Positions 50,483 through 58,223 of a stretch of DNA of 64,000 bases are shown here, in pieces (position 1 is the stretch's first letter; each line of letters opens with the position of its first letter). The notes beneath the pieces were generated by a model. That model was not told the origin of the DNA. It worked only from the letters and a program-made list of their open reading frames with translations, and did no database searches. The position numbers were made by a program, and so were the translations under genes. The DNA is from Streptomyces sp. DH41 (GTDB lineage Bacteria > Actinomycetota > Actinomycetes > Streptomycetales > Streptomycetaceae): NCBI RefSeq assembly GCF_029813785.1, contig NZ_JARVKY010000031.1, positions 22,427 to 86,426 of the forward strand, read 5' to 3'.

Positions 50483-51847
50483 CTAAATCCTTTCGGGTAT
50501 CGGGTTCCCCGCGTCGCCGATCGCCCGCCGCACCGGCACCCGCGCGAGCAGCAGGAAACCGATGACGAAGAAGGCCACCAGCGAGATGATCGCGTCGCGG
50601 TAGCTGCCGGTCAGCTGGTAGGTGAGCCCGAAGAGGAGCGGCCCGAGCCAGCTCATCCCGCGGTCGCTCAGCTCGTACGCCGAGAAGTACTCGGCCTCCT
50701 TGCCGGGCGGGACCAGGTGCGAGAACAGGGAGCGGGACAGCGCCTGGCTGCCGCCCAGGACGAGCCCGATCCCGGCGGCCAGCGCGAAGAACCACACCGG
50801 CTCCCCGGCCGGCAGGAAGTACCCGGCCGCGAGCGTGACCGTCCAGGCGACCAGCGACCCGAGGATCGTGCGCTTCGCCCCGTACGTCCGGGCCAGCCGG
50901 CCCAGTGCCAGCGCGCCCGCCACCGCCAGCAGCTGGACCAGGAGTACGGCCACGATGAGGGTGGACTGCCCGAGGCCCAGCTCCTCGGAGCCGTAGACCG
51001 AGGCCTGGGAGATCACCGTCTGGATACCGTCGTTGTAGACGAGGTACGCCAGCAGGAACGCCAGGGTGAGCGGACGGCGGCGCATGTCGCGGACCGTCGC
51101 CGCGAGCTGCCGGAACCCGGGCAGGGTGGCCTCCCGCGCGCTCCCGTCTCCCCGCGCGGGTGTACGGCGGTCGCGCAGCCGCCGCAGCGGGATGAGCGCG
51201 AAGGCGCCCCACCACAGACCGGCCGAGGCCAGGCAGACGCGGACCGCCGCGCTCTCGCTCAGCCCGAAGGAGTCGTGGGCCGTGTAGAGGATCAGGTTCA
51301 CGACCAGGACCAGGGCCCCGGCCGCGTACCCGAAGGCCCAGCCCCGGGACGAGACCGCGTCACGTTCCTCGGGAGGGGCGATCTGGGGCAGGTAGGAGTT
51401 GTAGAGCATCATCGCCACCGACTGCGCGGCGTTGGCGACGACCAGGAGCAGTCCGCCCAGCAGATAGCGGTCGCCGTCGAGGAAGAACATGCACGTCGTG
51501 GCAGCGGCCCCGGTGTACGCGGCGGCGGCCAGCAGCGGCTTCTTGCGGCCCGAGCGGTCGGCCGCGGCGCCCACCAGGGGCATCACCAGCACCGCCACGA
51601 TCACCGACAGGGACACCGAGTACGCGAAGAACGACCCGGCCCGCACCGGTATGCCCAGCGGGTGGACGTATCCGTCCGCGTCCGCCGCCGCCTCGGCGAC
51701 CGACGTCAGATAGGGGCCCAGGAACACGGTGAGCACGCTCGTCGAGTAGACCGAGCACGCCCAGTCGTAGAAGTACCAGCCGCGCTGTTCGCGCCGTCGG
51801 TCGGCGGCGCCGTCGGCCGCGTCCGTCCGCAGGGTGTCGGTGCCCAC
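50483..51847 (-). CDS. UMF1-family MFS transporter
   Basis: 454 residues from GTG 51847. About twelve helices. GWYFYDWACSVYSTSVLTVF at the N terminus and PLVGAAADRSGRKKPLLAA (MFS motif A) identify the UMF1/Atg22-like branch, and MMLYNSYLPQIAPPEERDAVSSRGWAFGY is also characteristic. The substrate is unknown, perhaps amino acids by analogy with vacuolar Atg22. It lies 85 bp downstream of the GDPD gene on the same strand. Confidence 0.87.
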   Translation of the reverse strand: MGTDTLRTDAADGAADRRREQRGWYFYDWACSVYSTSVLTVFLGPYLTSVAEAAADADGYVHPLGIPVRAGSFFAYSVSLSVIVAVLVMPLVGAAADRSGRKKPLLAAAAYTGAAATTCMFFLDGDRYLLGGLLLVVANAAQSVAMMLYNSYLPQIAPPEERDAVSSRGWAFGYAAGALVLVVNLILYTAHDSFGLSESAAVRVCLASAGLWWGAFALIPLRRLRDRRTPARGDGSAREATLPGFRQLAATVRDMRRRPLTLAFLLAYLVYNDGIQTVISQASVYGSEELGLGQSTLIVAVLLVQLLAVAGALALGRLARTYGAKRTILGSLVAWTVTLAAGYFLPAGEPVWFFALAAGIGLVLGGSQALSRSLFSHLVPPGKEAEYFSAYELSDRGMSWLGPLLFGLTYQLTGSYRDAIISLVAFFVIGFLLLARVPVRRAIGDAGNPIPERI

Positions 51848-51932
51848 CCGTGCCCTCGCTTCCCCGTGAAGGCGCGACGTCCCGGGGTTCGGCCGCGGGT
51901 CGCCGACGCTCCCCGGGCGCTCCCGGACGGTC

Positions 51933-52700
51933 TCAGACCCAGACGCCGCGGTCCTCCATGACCTTGCGCAGTGTGTCGATGTGATCGGTCATGATGCCAT
52001 CCACCCCGAGGTCCAGGAGGCGGTGCATGCGGTCGGGGTCGTTCACCGTCCAGACGTGCACCTGAAGCCCGCGCGCGTGGGCGGTGCGTACGAAGCGGTG
52101 ATCCACCACCTGGATTCCCGACTGGACCTCGGGTACCTGCGCGGCCACCGCCGAGCGGCGCAGCGCGGCCGGAACGCCCCACGAGCGCAGCCGCAGGTTG
52201 AGGACGCCCCGGGTGCCGTACGAGGTGGCCAGACGCGGGCCGGCCAGGCGCTGGGCGCGGACGACGCGGGCCTCGGAGAAGGAGCCGACGCAGATCCGGT
52301 CCCAGGTGTTCGTCCGCCCGATCAGCTCCAGGAGCGGCAGCAGCGCGGGCTCCGCCTTGACGTCGATGTTCCACCGCACCTCGGGGAAGGTTTCCAGAAG
52401 CTCCTCGAAGAGGGGCACCGGCTCCTGGCCCGCCACGCGCGCGCGGCGCACCTTCTCCCATCTGAGGTCGGCGATCCGGCCGGCCCCGTCGGTCACCCGG
52501 TCCAGGGTCGCGTCGTGGAAGGCGACGATCTTTCCGTCCCGCGTGGCGTGGACGTCCGTCTCGATGTACCGGTAGCCCGCCTCCACCGCCCGCCGGAACT
52601 GCCGCAGCGTGTTCTCCAGGCCGTCCGCCGCACCACCCCGGTGGGCGAAGGCGATGGGGCCGGGATGGTCCAGGTAGGGGTGGCGTATCGCGGTGGTCAC
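51933..52700 (-). CDS. Glycerophosphodiester phosphodiesterase
   Basis: 255 residues from GTG 52700, overlapping the yczE stop as GTGA. TIM barrel with FAHRGGAADGLENTLRQF (catalytic His, Glu), ETDVHATRDGKIVAFHD (metal and second His), VRWNIDVKAEP, and the C-terminal VHVWTVNDPDRM and GVDGIMTD. It cleaves glycerophosphodiesters to glycerol-3-phosphate. No signal peptide, so cytosolic. Confidence 0.94.
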   Translation of the reverse strand: MTTAIRHPYLDHPGPIAFAHRGGAADGLENTLRQFRRAVEAGYRYIETDVHATRDGKIVAFHDATLDRVTDGAGRIADLRWEKVRRARVAGQEPVPLFEELLETFPEVRWNIDVKAEPALLPLLELIGRTNTWDRICVGSFSEARVVRAQRLAGPRLATSYGTRGVLNLRLRSWGVPAALRRSAVAAQVPEVQSGIQVVDHRFVRTAHARGLQVHVWTVNDPDRMHRLLDLGVDGIMTDHIDTLRKVMEDRGVWV

Positions 52701-53410
52701 CGACGCAGTATCGCGCGCCGGGGTTGCCCGGCGGCAACGACCGTGCTGCCGCCCGGTGCCGGGGGAACGGCGAACACGCGCAGGAACACCTGGGCGAGCG
52801 GGCCGATCGACACCGCGTACAGCAGGGTGCCGACACCGACCGTGCCGCCGAGGGCGAAACCCGTCAGTACGACGGTGATCTCGACGGCGGTCCGCACCAG
52901 GCGCACCGACAGCCCCGTGCGCTGGTTCAGCCCGGTCATCAGACCGTCGCGCGGCCCCGGACCGAACCGTGCGGCGATGTACAGCCCGGTCGCCGCGCCG
53001 TTCAGGACGATCCCCGCCGCCATCATGGCGATCCGCAGCGCCCAGCCGTGGGCGTCGGGCAGCACGGCCAGCGTCGCGTCCATCGCGGCGCCGATCACCA
53101 GCACGTTGGAGACGGTGCCGAGGCCCGGTCGCTGGCGCAGCGGGATCCACAGCAGCAGCACCGCCGCGCCGAGCAGGGTCAGCACCATGCCCATCGACAG
53201 GCCGGTGCGCTCCGCGAGGCCCTGGTGCAGCACGTTCCACGGCTCCAGGCCGAGGCCCGACCTGACCAGCAGCGCCGAACTCGCGCCGTACAGCACGAGA
53301 CCGCCGTAGAGCTGGGTCAGTCGCCGTGCGAGATGCCGGTGCCCGGACTTGCCGGACTGCTCGGACTGCTCGGACTGGCTGGACTGCCGGGGCTTGGACT
53401 GCCTGGACAA
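52697..53410 (-). CDS. yczE: YczE-family membrane protein
   Basis: About 237 residues if started at TTG 53410, which has an AGGGGGG block 6 nt upstream. ATG 53482 (261 residues) is an alternative but would run through the operator and lacks a ribosome site. A Ser/Gln-rich head precedes about five helices (TQLYGGLVLYGASSALLVRS, GLEPWNVLHQGLAERTGLSM, AARFGPGPRDGLMTGL). YczE proteins are typically paired with MocR-type regulators, as here. GTGA overlap with the GDPD gene. Confidence 0.85.
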   Translation of the reverse strand: MSRQSKPRQSSQSEQSEQSGKSGHRHLARRLTQLYGGLVLYGASSALLVRSGLGLEPWNVLHQGLAERTGLSMGMVLTLLGAAVLLLWIPLRQRPGLGTVSNVLVIGAAMDATLAVLPDAHGWALRIAMMAAGIVLNGAATGLYIAARFGPGPRDGLMTGLNQRTGLSVRLVRTAVEITVVLTGFALGGTVGVGTLLYAVSIGPLAQVFLRVFAVPPAPGGSTVVAAGQPRRAILRR

Positions 53411-53447
53411 GATGTGCCCCCCTGTGTGGTGGTAGTGGCCTGCTGCA

Positions 53448-53477
53448 TGACACTCTGTGGCTTGAGAAGGAGTGTCA
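53448..53477. promoter_or_regulatory. Inverted-repeat operator between yczE and the MocR regulator gene
   Basis: TGACACTC (53448-53455) and GAGTGTCA (53470-53477) form a perfect 8-bp inverted repeat, 14-bp spacer. The right arm overlaps a TTGACA on the minus strand (53479-53474) that could be the yczE -35. Likely binding site of the MocR protein. Confidence 0.65.
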
Positions 53478-53512
53478 ACCATGGCCAATTCGGGGAAGGT
53501 GGACTGATTTCC

Positions 53513-55012
53513 ATGGCTCAGTGGACCTCGGCCGTGGGGGCGGGTCAGCTCGCCCGGCTGCTCGGCTCCCAGCAGGACCGCCCGGCAGGCCCCGGCACCC
53601 GCCGCCCGCCCGCCTACCGCGCGCTCGCCGACGGCATCCGGCTGCTGGTGCTGGAAGGGCGCGTGCCGGTCGCCGCCCGGCTGCCCGCCGAACGCGAGCT
53701 GGCCATGGCCCTGACCGTCAGCCGCACCACCGTCGCCGCCGCCTACGAGGCGCTGCGCGCCGAGGGCTTCCTGGAGTCGCGGCGCGGAGCGGGCAGCTGG
53801 ACCGCCGTGCCCGCCGGGAACCCGTTGCCGGCGCGCGGTCTGGAGCCGCTGCCGCCCGAGGCCCTCGGTTCGATGATCGACCTGGGCTGCGCGGCGCTGC
53901 CCGCGCCCGAGCCCTGGCTCACCCGTGCCGTGCAGGGCGCCCTCGAGGAGCTTCCCCCCTACGCGCACACCCACGGCGACTATCCGGCCGGGCTGCCCGC
54001 GCTGCGCGCGATGATCGCCGAGCGCTACACCGCGCGCGGCATCCCGACCATGCCCGAGCAGATCATGGTGACCACGGGCGCGATGGGCGCCATCGACGCC
54101 ATCTGCCACCTCTTCGGGGGGCGCGGCGAGCGCATCGCCGTGGAGTCGCCCTCGTACGCCAACATCCTGCAGCTGATGCGCGAGGCGGGGGCCCGGCTGG
54201 TCCCCGTCGCGATGGCCGAGGGGCTCACCGGCTGGGACGTGGACCGCTGGCGCCAGGTGCTCCGCGACGCCGCGCCCCGGATCGCGTACGTGGTCGCCGA
54301 CTTCCACAATCCCACCGGCGCGCTCGCCGACGACGACCAGCGGCGGCGGCTGGTGGACGCGGCGCGCTCGGCGGGGACGGTGCTCGTGGCCGACGAGACG
54401 ATGAGCGAGCTGTGGCTGGAGGAGGGGGTCGAGATGCCGCGCCCGGTGTGCGCCTTCGACCCGGCCGGATCCACGGTCGTCACCGTCGGCTCCGCCAGTA
54501 AGGCGTTCTGGGCCGGGATGCGCATCGGCTGGGTCCGCGCCGCGCCCGACGTGATCCGCAGCCTGGTCGCCGCGCGCGCGTACGCCGACCTGGGCACGCC
54601 CGTACTGGAGCAGCTGGCCGTGAACTGGCTGTTCAGCACCGGCGGCTGGGAACAGGCCGTCCAGGTGCGGCGCGAGCAGGCCCGCCACAACCGGGACGCG
54701 CTGGTGGCCGCGGTGCGGCGGGAGCTCCCGGACTGGGAGTTCGAGGTGCCGCGGGGCGGGCTCACTCTCTGGGTGCGCACCGGGGGTCTGTCGGGCTCCC
54801 GGCTGGCCGAGGCGGGGGAGCGGGTGGGGGTACGGGTCCCGTCCGGACCGCGCTTCGGGGTCGACGGGGCCTTCGAGGGCTACGTCCGGCTGCCGTTCAC
54901 CGTCGGCGGCGCGGTGGCCGAGGAGGCGGCGGTACGCCTGGCCGCGGCGGCCCGGCTGGTGGAGAGCGGGGGCGTCGGGGGCGGCGAGGCACCGCGGACG
55001 TTCGTGGCGTAG
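53513..55012 (+). CDS. MocR-type regulator (GntR HTH fused to aminotransferase-like domain)
   Basis: 499 residues from ATG 53513. N-terminal winged HTH at about 40-105 (RALADGIRLLVLEGRVPVAA, AERELAMALTVSRTTVAAAY), then a linker and a fold-type I aminotransferase domain: PYAHTHGDYPAG, YVVADFHNPTGALADD and the PLP-lysine block VGSASKAFWAGMRIGW. MocR proteins bind PLP or an aldimine and act as regulators. It diverges from yczE, matching the YczR subgroup, and probably controls it. Confidence 0.93.
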   Translation: MAQWTSAVGAGQLARLLGSQQDRPAGPGTRRPPAYRALADGIRLLVLEGRVPVAARLPAERELAMALTVSRTTVAAAYEALRAEGFLESRRGAGSWTAVPAGNPLPARGLEPLPPEALGSMIDLGCAALPAPEPWLTRAVQGALEELPPYAHTHGDYPAGLPALRAMIAERYTARGIPTMPEQIMVTTGAMGAIDAICHLFGGRGERIAVESPSYANILQLMREAGARLVPVAMAEGLTGWDVDRWRQVLRDAAPRIAYVVADFHNPTGALADDDQRRRLVDAARSAGTVLVADETMSELWLEEGVEMPRPVCAFDPAGSTVVTVGSASKAFWAGMRIGWVRAAPDVIRSLVAARAYADLGTPVLEQLAVNWLFSTGGWEQAVQVRREQARHNRDALVAAVRRELPDWEFEVPRGGLTLWVRTGGLSGSRLAEAGERVGVRVPSGPRFGVDGAFEGYVRLPFTVGGAVAEEAAVRLAAAARLVESGGVGGGEAPRTFVA

Positions 55013-55038
55013 AGGGGGTGATCCGGGCTGGGGTGACG

Positions 55039-55060
55039 CGGGCTTCGGTGGCGAAGCCCG
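55039..55060. terminator. Hairpin between MocR and sffA
   Basis: CGGGCTTCG (55039-55047) pairs with CGAAGCCCG (55052-55060), 4-nt loop, in the 83-bp gap between convergent genes. Probably bidirectional. Confidence 0.75.
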
Positions 55061-55095
55061 GGTCCAAGGCGTGGGCGGCTCCGGCCCTCGTCGGG

Positions 55096-56910
55096 TCAGG
55101 AGGTCTCCGCCGCGGCCGCCTTCGCGGGAACCGTCTCCGCCGGGGCTGGTTCCACGGCTGTCTCCGCCGCGACCGGCGTCGGTTCGGCGTCCGCCACGGG
55201 CTCCTTCGGCGCGGTCCCGGTGTCGGTCACTGTCAGGGTCCCCGTCGCGGCCATGGTCTTGGCCAGAGGGTCCTTCTTCTTGGTGGAGACGGTCTCCGGC
55301 TCAGGATCCGCCGCCTCTGTTTCGGCCCCCTCTGCTTCCGCCGCTTGCGCCTCCGCCGCCGCCGCCTCCGCGGGGATCGGCGCCCGCTCCCCGTCCGCAG
55401 GTGTCGTGCGCGGTGGGAGCAGGTCGAGCACCGCCTGCCGGTGGGCGTCACTCGTCGCGTCGTCGTACGGATCCGGCGTGGCCGGCACCTGGAGGCGGTG
55501 CACCGGGCCGGTGCCCAGGCGGGCGTAACCCCGACCGGGCGGGACACGGTCGACGGGCGTGGTGTGCGCAGGAGCGCCCAGCGCGGTCGTCAGCTCGTCC
55601 GCCGTGGCCGGGCCGAGAACGGCACGCGCGCGTGTGTGCTGCCGTACGGCGTCGCTCAGGCTGTCCAGGGCGTCCAGCTGGTCGGCGACGACCACGGTCA
55701 CGTTCGCGGCTCGGCCGTGCCGCAACGGGACCTGGAGCAGGGACTGCGGGTCCTTGCGGCCGTCCGCGGCGGCCAGGTGCGTGAAGGCGCTCGGCCGGTC
55801 CACGAAGACCCACAGCGGCCGCCTGGTGTCGTCGGGCGTCGGCCGGCCTTCCTGACGGGCCCGGTTGACGGAGATCAGCCGGCGTTCCGTCTCCGCGGCG
55901 GCCCACTCCAGACTGGTCAGCGCTCCGGTGAGGCCGCACTCGACGGCCAGGACGCCGTCCCGGCCGACCAGGCAGGCGTAGTCGCCGGTGCCGCCGCCGT
56001 CGACGACCAGCAGGTCGCCGTGGTGCAGGGCCTGCAACGCGACCGAGCGCAGCAGGGTGGACGTGCCGGTTCCGGGCTGCCCCAAAACCAGCAGGTGAGG
56101 CTCGGTCGAGCGGATGCCGGTACGCCAGACGACCGGCGGCACGTCGCGCCGCTCCTCGCCGTGGGTGAGCGGGAGGGTGCGCTGGACCCGGGTCGGGTCG
56201 GTGAAGCCGAGGACGGTCTCCCCGGGCGCCGTCACGAAGCGCTGGGCGGCGATGTCGGTGGGCAGCGCGGCGAGCACGTCCACGGTGAGGTGGTTGGCCT
56301 CCTCGTCCCACGTGAACTGGTACTCCCGGCCCCGGCCGGACTTCGCGGTGAGCAGGTGCTCGATCCGGGCGCGGGCCTCGGCCTCCCCGTCGGTGAAGTA
56401 CGCGGGGTAGCGGATCACCAGGTGGGCGAAACGGCCGGTGTCGTCGAACTCGTAGGCCAGGAACGCCTTCTCCCACGCGCCGCCGTGGGCGTACAGGGGA
56501 TCGGGGTCCTCGGCGAGGGAGAAGTACGGGACCAGCGCCTCGTAGAGGGATTCCAGGCGACTGGTCTGGGAGTCGTCGGGGCCCTCCGGCTCCGACGGGG
56601 CACGGTCCCTGCCCTGCCAGGCTGCCGCCGCCATCAGGGCGATGACGGCGAGCAGCGGGCCGTACGGCACGAGTGCCACGACCAGGACCACCGAGGCCAC
56701 CAGGAACAGCAGCGCGCCGCGCCGGTCCTTGGGGGTCTCGGTCCATCTGCGCCGTGCGGCCGCGGCCAGACGGCGCAGACCGCGGGCGATCGTGATCAGC
56801 GGCTGGAGGACGTCGGTGGCGCTGTCGGCCGCCGTCCGGGCCAGCTCCCGGCTCCGGGCGAGCTGTGCGCCGCCGTTGCTCAGAATGCGGGGGAGGGGCC
56901 GCCGGGCCAC
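55096..56910 (-). CDS. sffA: SffA-like SpoIIIE/FtsK-type septal ATPase
   Basis: 604 residues from GTG 56910 with AGGAGG 7 nt upstream. Two helices near 65-99, then a RecA-like region. The Walker A position reads GQPGTGTST at 277-285, with Thr283 where lysine is invariant. Walker B-like LWVFVD is near 380. The C-terminal ~100 residues are an Ala/Glu/Thr-rich tail. The gene sits 52 bp after smeA on the same strand, matching the S. coelicolor smeA-sffA operon. SffA is targeted to sporulation septa by SmeA and is linked to chromosome segregation. Whether this protein hydrolyses ATP is unclear given the lysine loss. Confidence 0.85.
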   Translation of the reverse strand: MARRPLPRILSNGGAQLARSRELARTAADSATDVLQPLITIARGLRRLAAAARRRWTETPKDRRGALLFLVASVVLVVALVPYGPLLAVIALMAAAAWQGRDRAPSEPEGPDDSQTSRLESLYEALVPYFSLAEDPDPLYAHGGAWEKAFLAYEFDDTGRFAHLVIRYPAYFTDGEAEARARIEHLLTAKSGRGREYQFTWDEEANHLTVDVLAALPTDIAAQRFVTAPGETVLGFTDPTRVQRTLPLTHGEERRDVPPVVWRTGIRSTEPHLLVLGQPGTGTSTLLRSVALQALHHGDLLVVDGGGTGDYACLVGRDGVLAVECGLTGALTSLEWAAAETERRLISVNRARQEGRPTPDDTRRPLWVFVDRPSAFTHLAAADGRKDPQSLLQVPLRHGRAANVTVVVADQLDALDSLSDAVRQHTRARAVLGPATADELTTALGAPAHTTPVDRVPPGRGYARLGTGPVHRLQVPATPDPYDDATSDAHRQAVLDLLPPRTTPADGERAPIPAEAAAAEAQAAEAEGAETEAADPEPETVSTKKKDPLAKTMAATGTLTVTDTGTAPKEPVADAEPTPVAAETAVEPAPAETVPAKAAAAETS

Positions 56911-56962
56911 TGCTGCCTCCTGGAAGTGCGTACGTGCGGATGTCGGGCGGGGGAGACGGGCC

Positions 56963-57157
56963 TCAGAACTTGATTCCGCCGAGGAGGCCCGCCAGGCTCT
57001 CGCCGCCTGCCTTGATGCTCGGGGCGATGGCCGTGCTCGCCAGATAGAAGCCGAACAGGACCGCGACCAGCGCGTGCGAGGCCTTCAGGCCGTCCTTTCG
57101 GAAGAAGATGAAGACGACGATGCCGAGCAGGACCACGCCTGAGATCGAGAGGATCAT
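56963..57157 (-). CDS. smeA: SmeA small sporulation membrane protein
   Basis: 64 residues from ATG 57157 with AGGAG 8 nt upstream. Two hydrophobic segments (ILSISGVVLLGIVVFIFF and SHALVAVLFGFYLASTAIA) joined by RKDGLKA, and a Gly-rich C terminus. Length, topology and linkage to sffA match S. coelicolor SmeA, which localises to sporulation septa and recruits SffA. Expected to be controlled by whi genes. Confidence 0.88.
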   Translation of the reverse strand: MILSISGVVLLGIVVFIFFRKDGLKASHALVAVLFGFYLASTAIAPSIKAGGESLAGLLGGIKF

Positions 57158-57241
57158 GTGAGTTCTCCTGGTTCGCGGGGACAGTCACCATGAGTACTTC
57201 CAGGCTCACAGCATGTATCCATACGATAAAAGGTGCAAATG

Positions 57242-57265
57242 GGGGAAATTCGCTCGAATTACCCC
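57242..57265. promoter_or_regulatory. Near-perfect 24-bp palindrome between smeA and the ankyrin gene
   Basis: GGGGAAATTCG (57242-57252) and CGAATTACCCC (57255-57265) pair at 10 of 11 positions around a 2-bp centre. It lies 85 bp upstream of smeA, in an A/T-rich patch unusual for this genome. Likely operator of a developmental regulator. In the remaining part of the 339-bp gap, GACGTTT/AAACGTC (57433-57439/57467-57473) is another repeat, nearer the ankyrin gene. Confidence 0.6.
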
Positions 57266-57496
57266 GTGTGGCGGAGCAGCTCGTTGGGCCGGTTGAGCAG
57301 GGCTGTTGCGCCCGGCCGGGTCCGTGCTGATCTTTACCTCGGGCACCCCGGCCCATGTGTCGCGCGAGCCAGTACCCTGGCGATTCACTCGCACGGCGGC
57401 ACCGCTCGCGGCCGTGCGCACACGCAGTCCCCGACGTTTGTCATGTTCGACGCGTCGTCGCGTCCGAAACGTCCGTAGTGAGAGGTGGTCCGGCCG

Positions 57497-57889
57497 ATGA
57501 GTGAAGCCCCCGACCCTGAGGTCGTGGAGCTGGCGACCAAGATCTTCGATCTGGCCCGGCAGGGGCGGACCGAGGAACTGGTGGCGTATGTGGACGCCGG
57601 CGTTCCCGCCAATCTCACCAACGACCGCGGGGACTCCCTCGTCATGCTCGCCGCGTACCACGGCCACGCCGAAGCGGTGCGCGCGCTGCTGGACCGGGGC
57701 GCCGAGGCGGACCGTGTCAACGACCGGGGTCAGACCCCGCTCGCCGGAGCGGCCTTCAAGGGTGAGACGGATGTGACCAGGGCGCTTCTGGAGGCCGGCG
57801 CGGACCCGTCCGCGGGCACCCCGTCGGCCGTCGACACGGCGCGGATGTTCGCCCGGACGGAGCTGCTGGAGCTGTTCGGCGTCCAGTGA
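57497..57889 (+). CDS. Ankyrin-repeat protein
   Basis: 130 residues from ATG 57497 with AGAGGTGG 8 nt upstream. Three ankyrin repeats: GRTEELVAYVDAGVPANLTN, GDSLVMLAAYHGHAEAVRAL (with LDRGAEADRVN), and GQTPLAGAAFKGETDVTRAL with LEAGADPSAG. A cytosolic protein-binding scaffold. The partner is unknown. Divergent from smeA. Confidence 0.93.
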   Translation: MSEAPDPEVVELATKIFDLARQGRTEELVAYVDAGVPANLTNDRGDSLVMLAAYHGHAEAVRALLDRGAEADRVNDRGQTPLAGAAFKGETDVTRALLEAGADPSAGTPSAVDTARMFARTELLELFGVQ

Positions 57890-57977
57890 CCGGACGTCGG
57901 CCCGGATGGGATCCGGGTCTGCTCCGCACTTTCTGACCAGGGAAAACACCAAAAGCGGGGGAGGCGGTACCGGGCCG

Positions 57978-58015
57978 CCGAAATTTCGGTCGCGGCAGAT
58001 GTGACCGCCGGGTCA
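57978..58015. promoter_or_regulatory. Two palindromes upstream of the small peptide and HEAT gene
   Basis: CCGAAATTTCGG (57978-57989) is a perfect 12-bp palindrome. TGACCGCCGGGTCA (58002-58015) is a 5-bp inverted repeat with a 4-bp loop, 12 bp further on. Together they may be an operator. The surrounding 57890-58117 stretch contains no gene. Confidence 0.5.
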
Positions 58016-58117
58016 TCATGACGACGTGGTTCACGGACGCGATGGCTGGGCAGGTGTTGCCGCACCGCGCGGGCCGTGACACGGCCCGCACGGGCCATCG
58101 ACGAGAGGCAGAGGAAC

Positions 58118-58177
58118 ATGGTCTTCAGCAAGCAAGAGACGGCGGGCGCTCCGACGTGTTGGCACACGGCCAGGTAA
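58118..58177 (+). CDS. Possible 19-residue peptide MVFSKQETAGAPTCWHTAR
   Basis: ATG 58118 to TAA 58175-58177, with GAGAGG 9 nt upstream and a second GAGG close to the start. It ends 46 bp before the HEAT gene. Its TAA stop is rare in this window. Could be a leader peptide or a small functional peptide. Coding is not proven. Confidence 0.4.
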   Translation: MVFSKQETAGAPTCWHTAR

Positions 58178-58223
58178 CGCGTGTTCCCCGGTTGCGTCGA
58201 CGCTTGATGTGAGGCTGTTTCCC

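Noticed and set aside
53411..54688. Upstream extension of yczE antisense to the MocR gene
   Set aside because: Low-complexity shadow that crosses the operator and the divergent gene.
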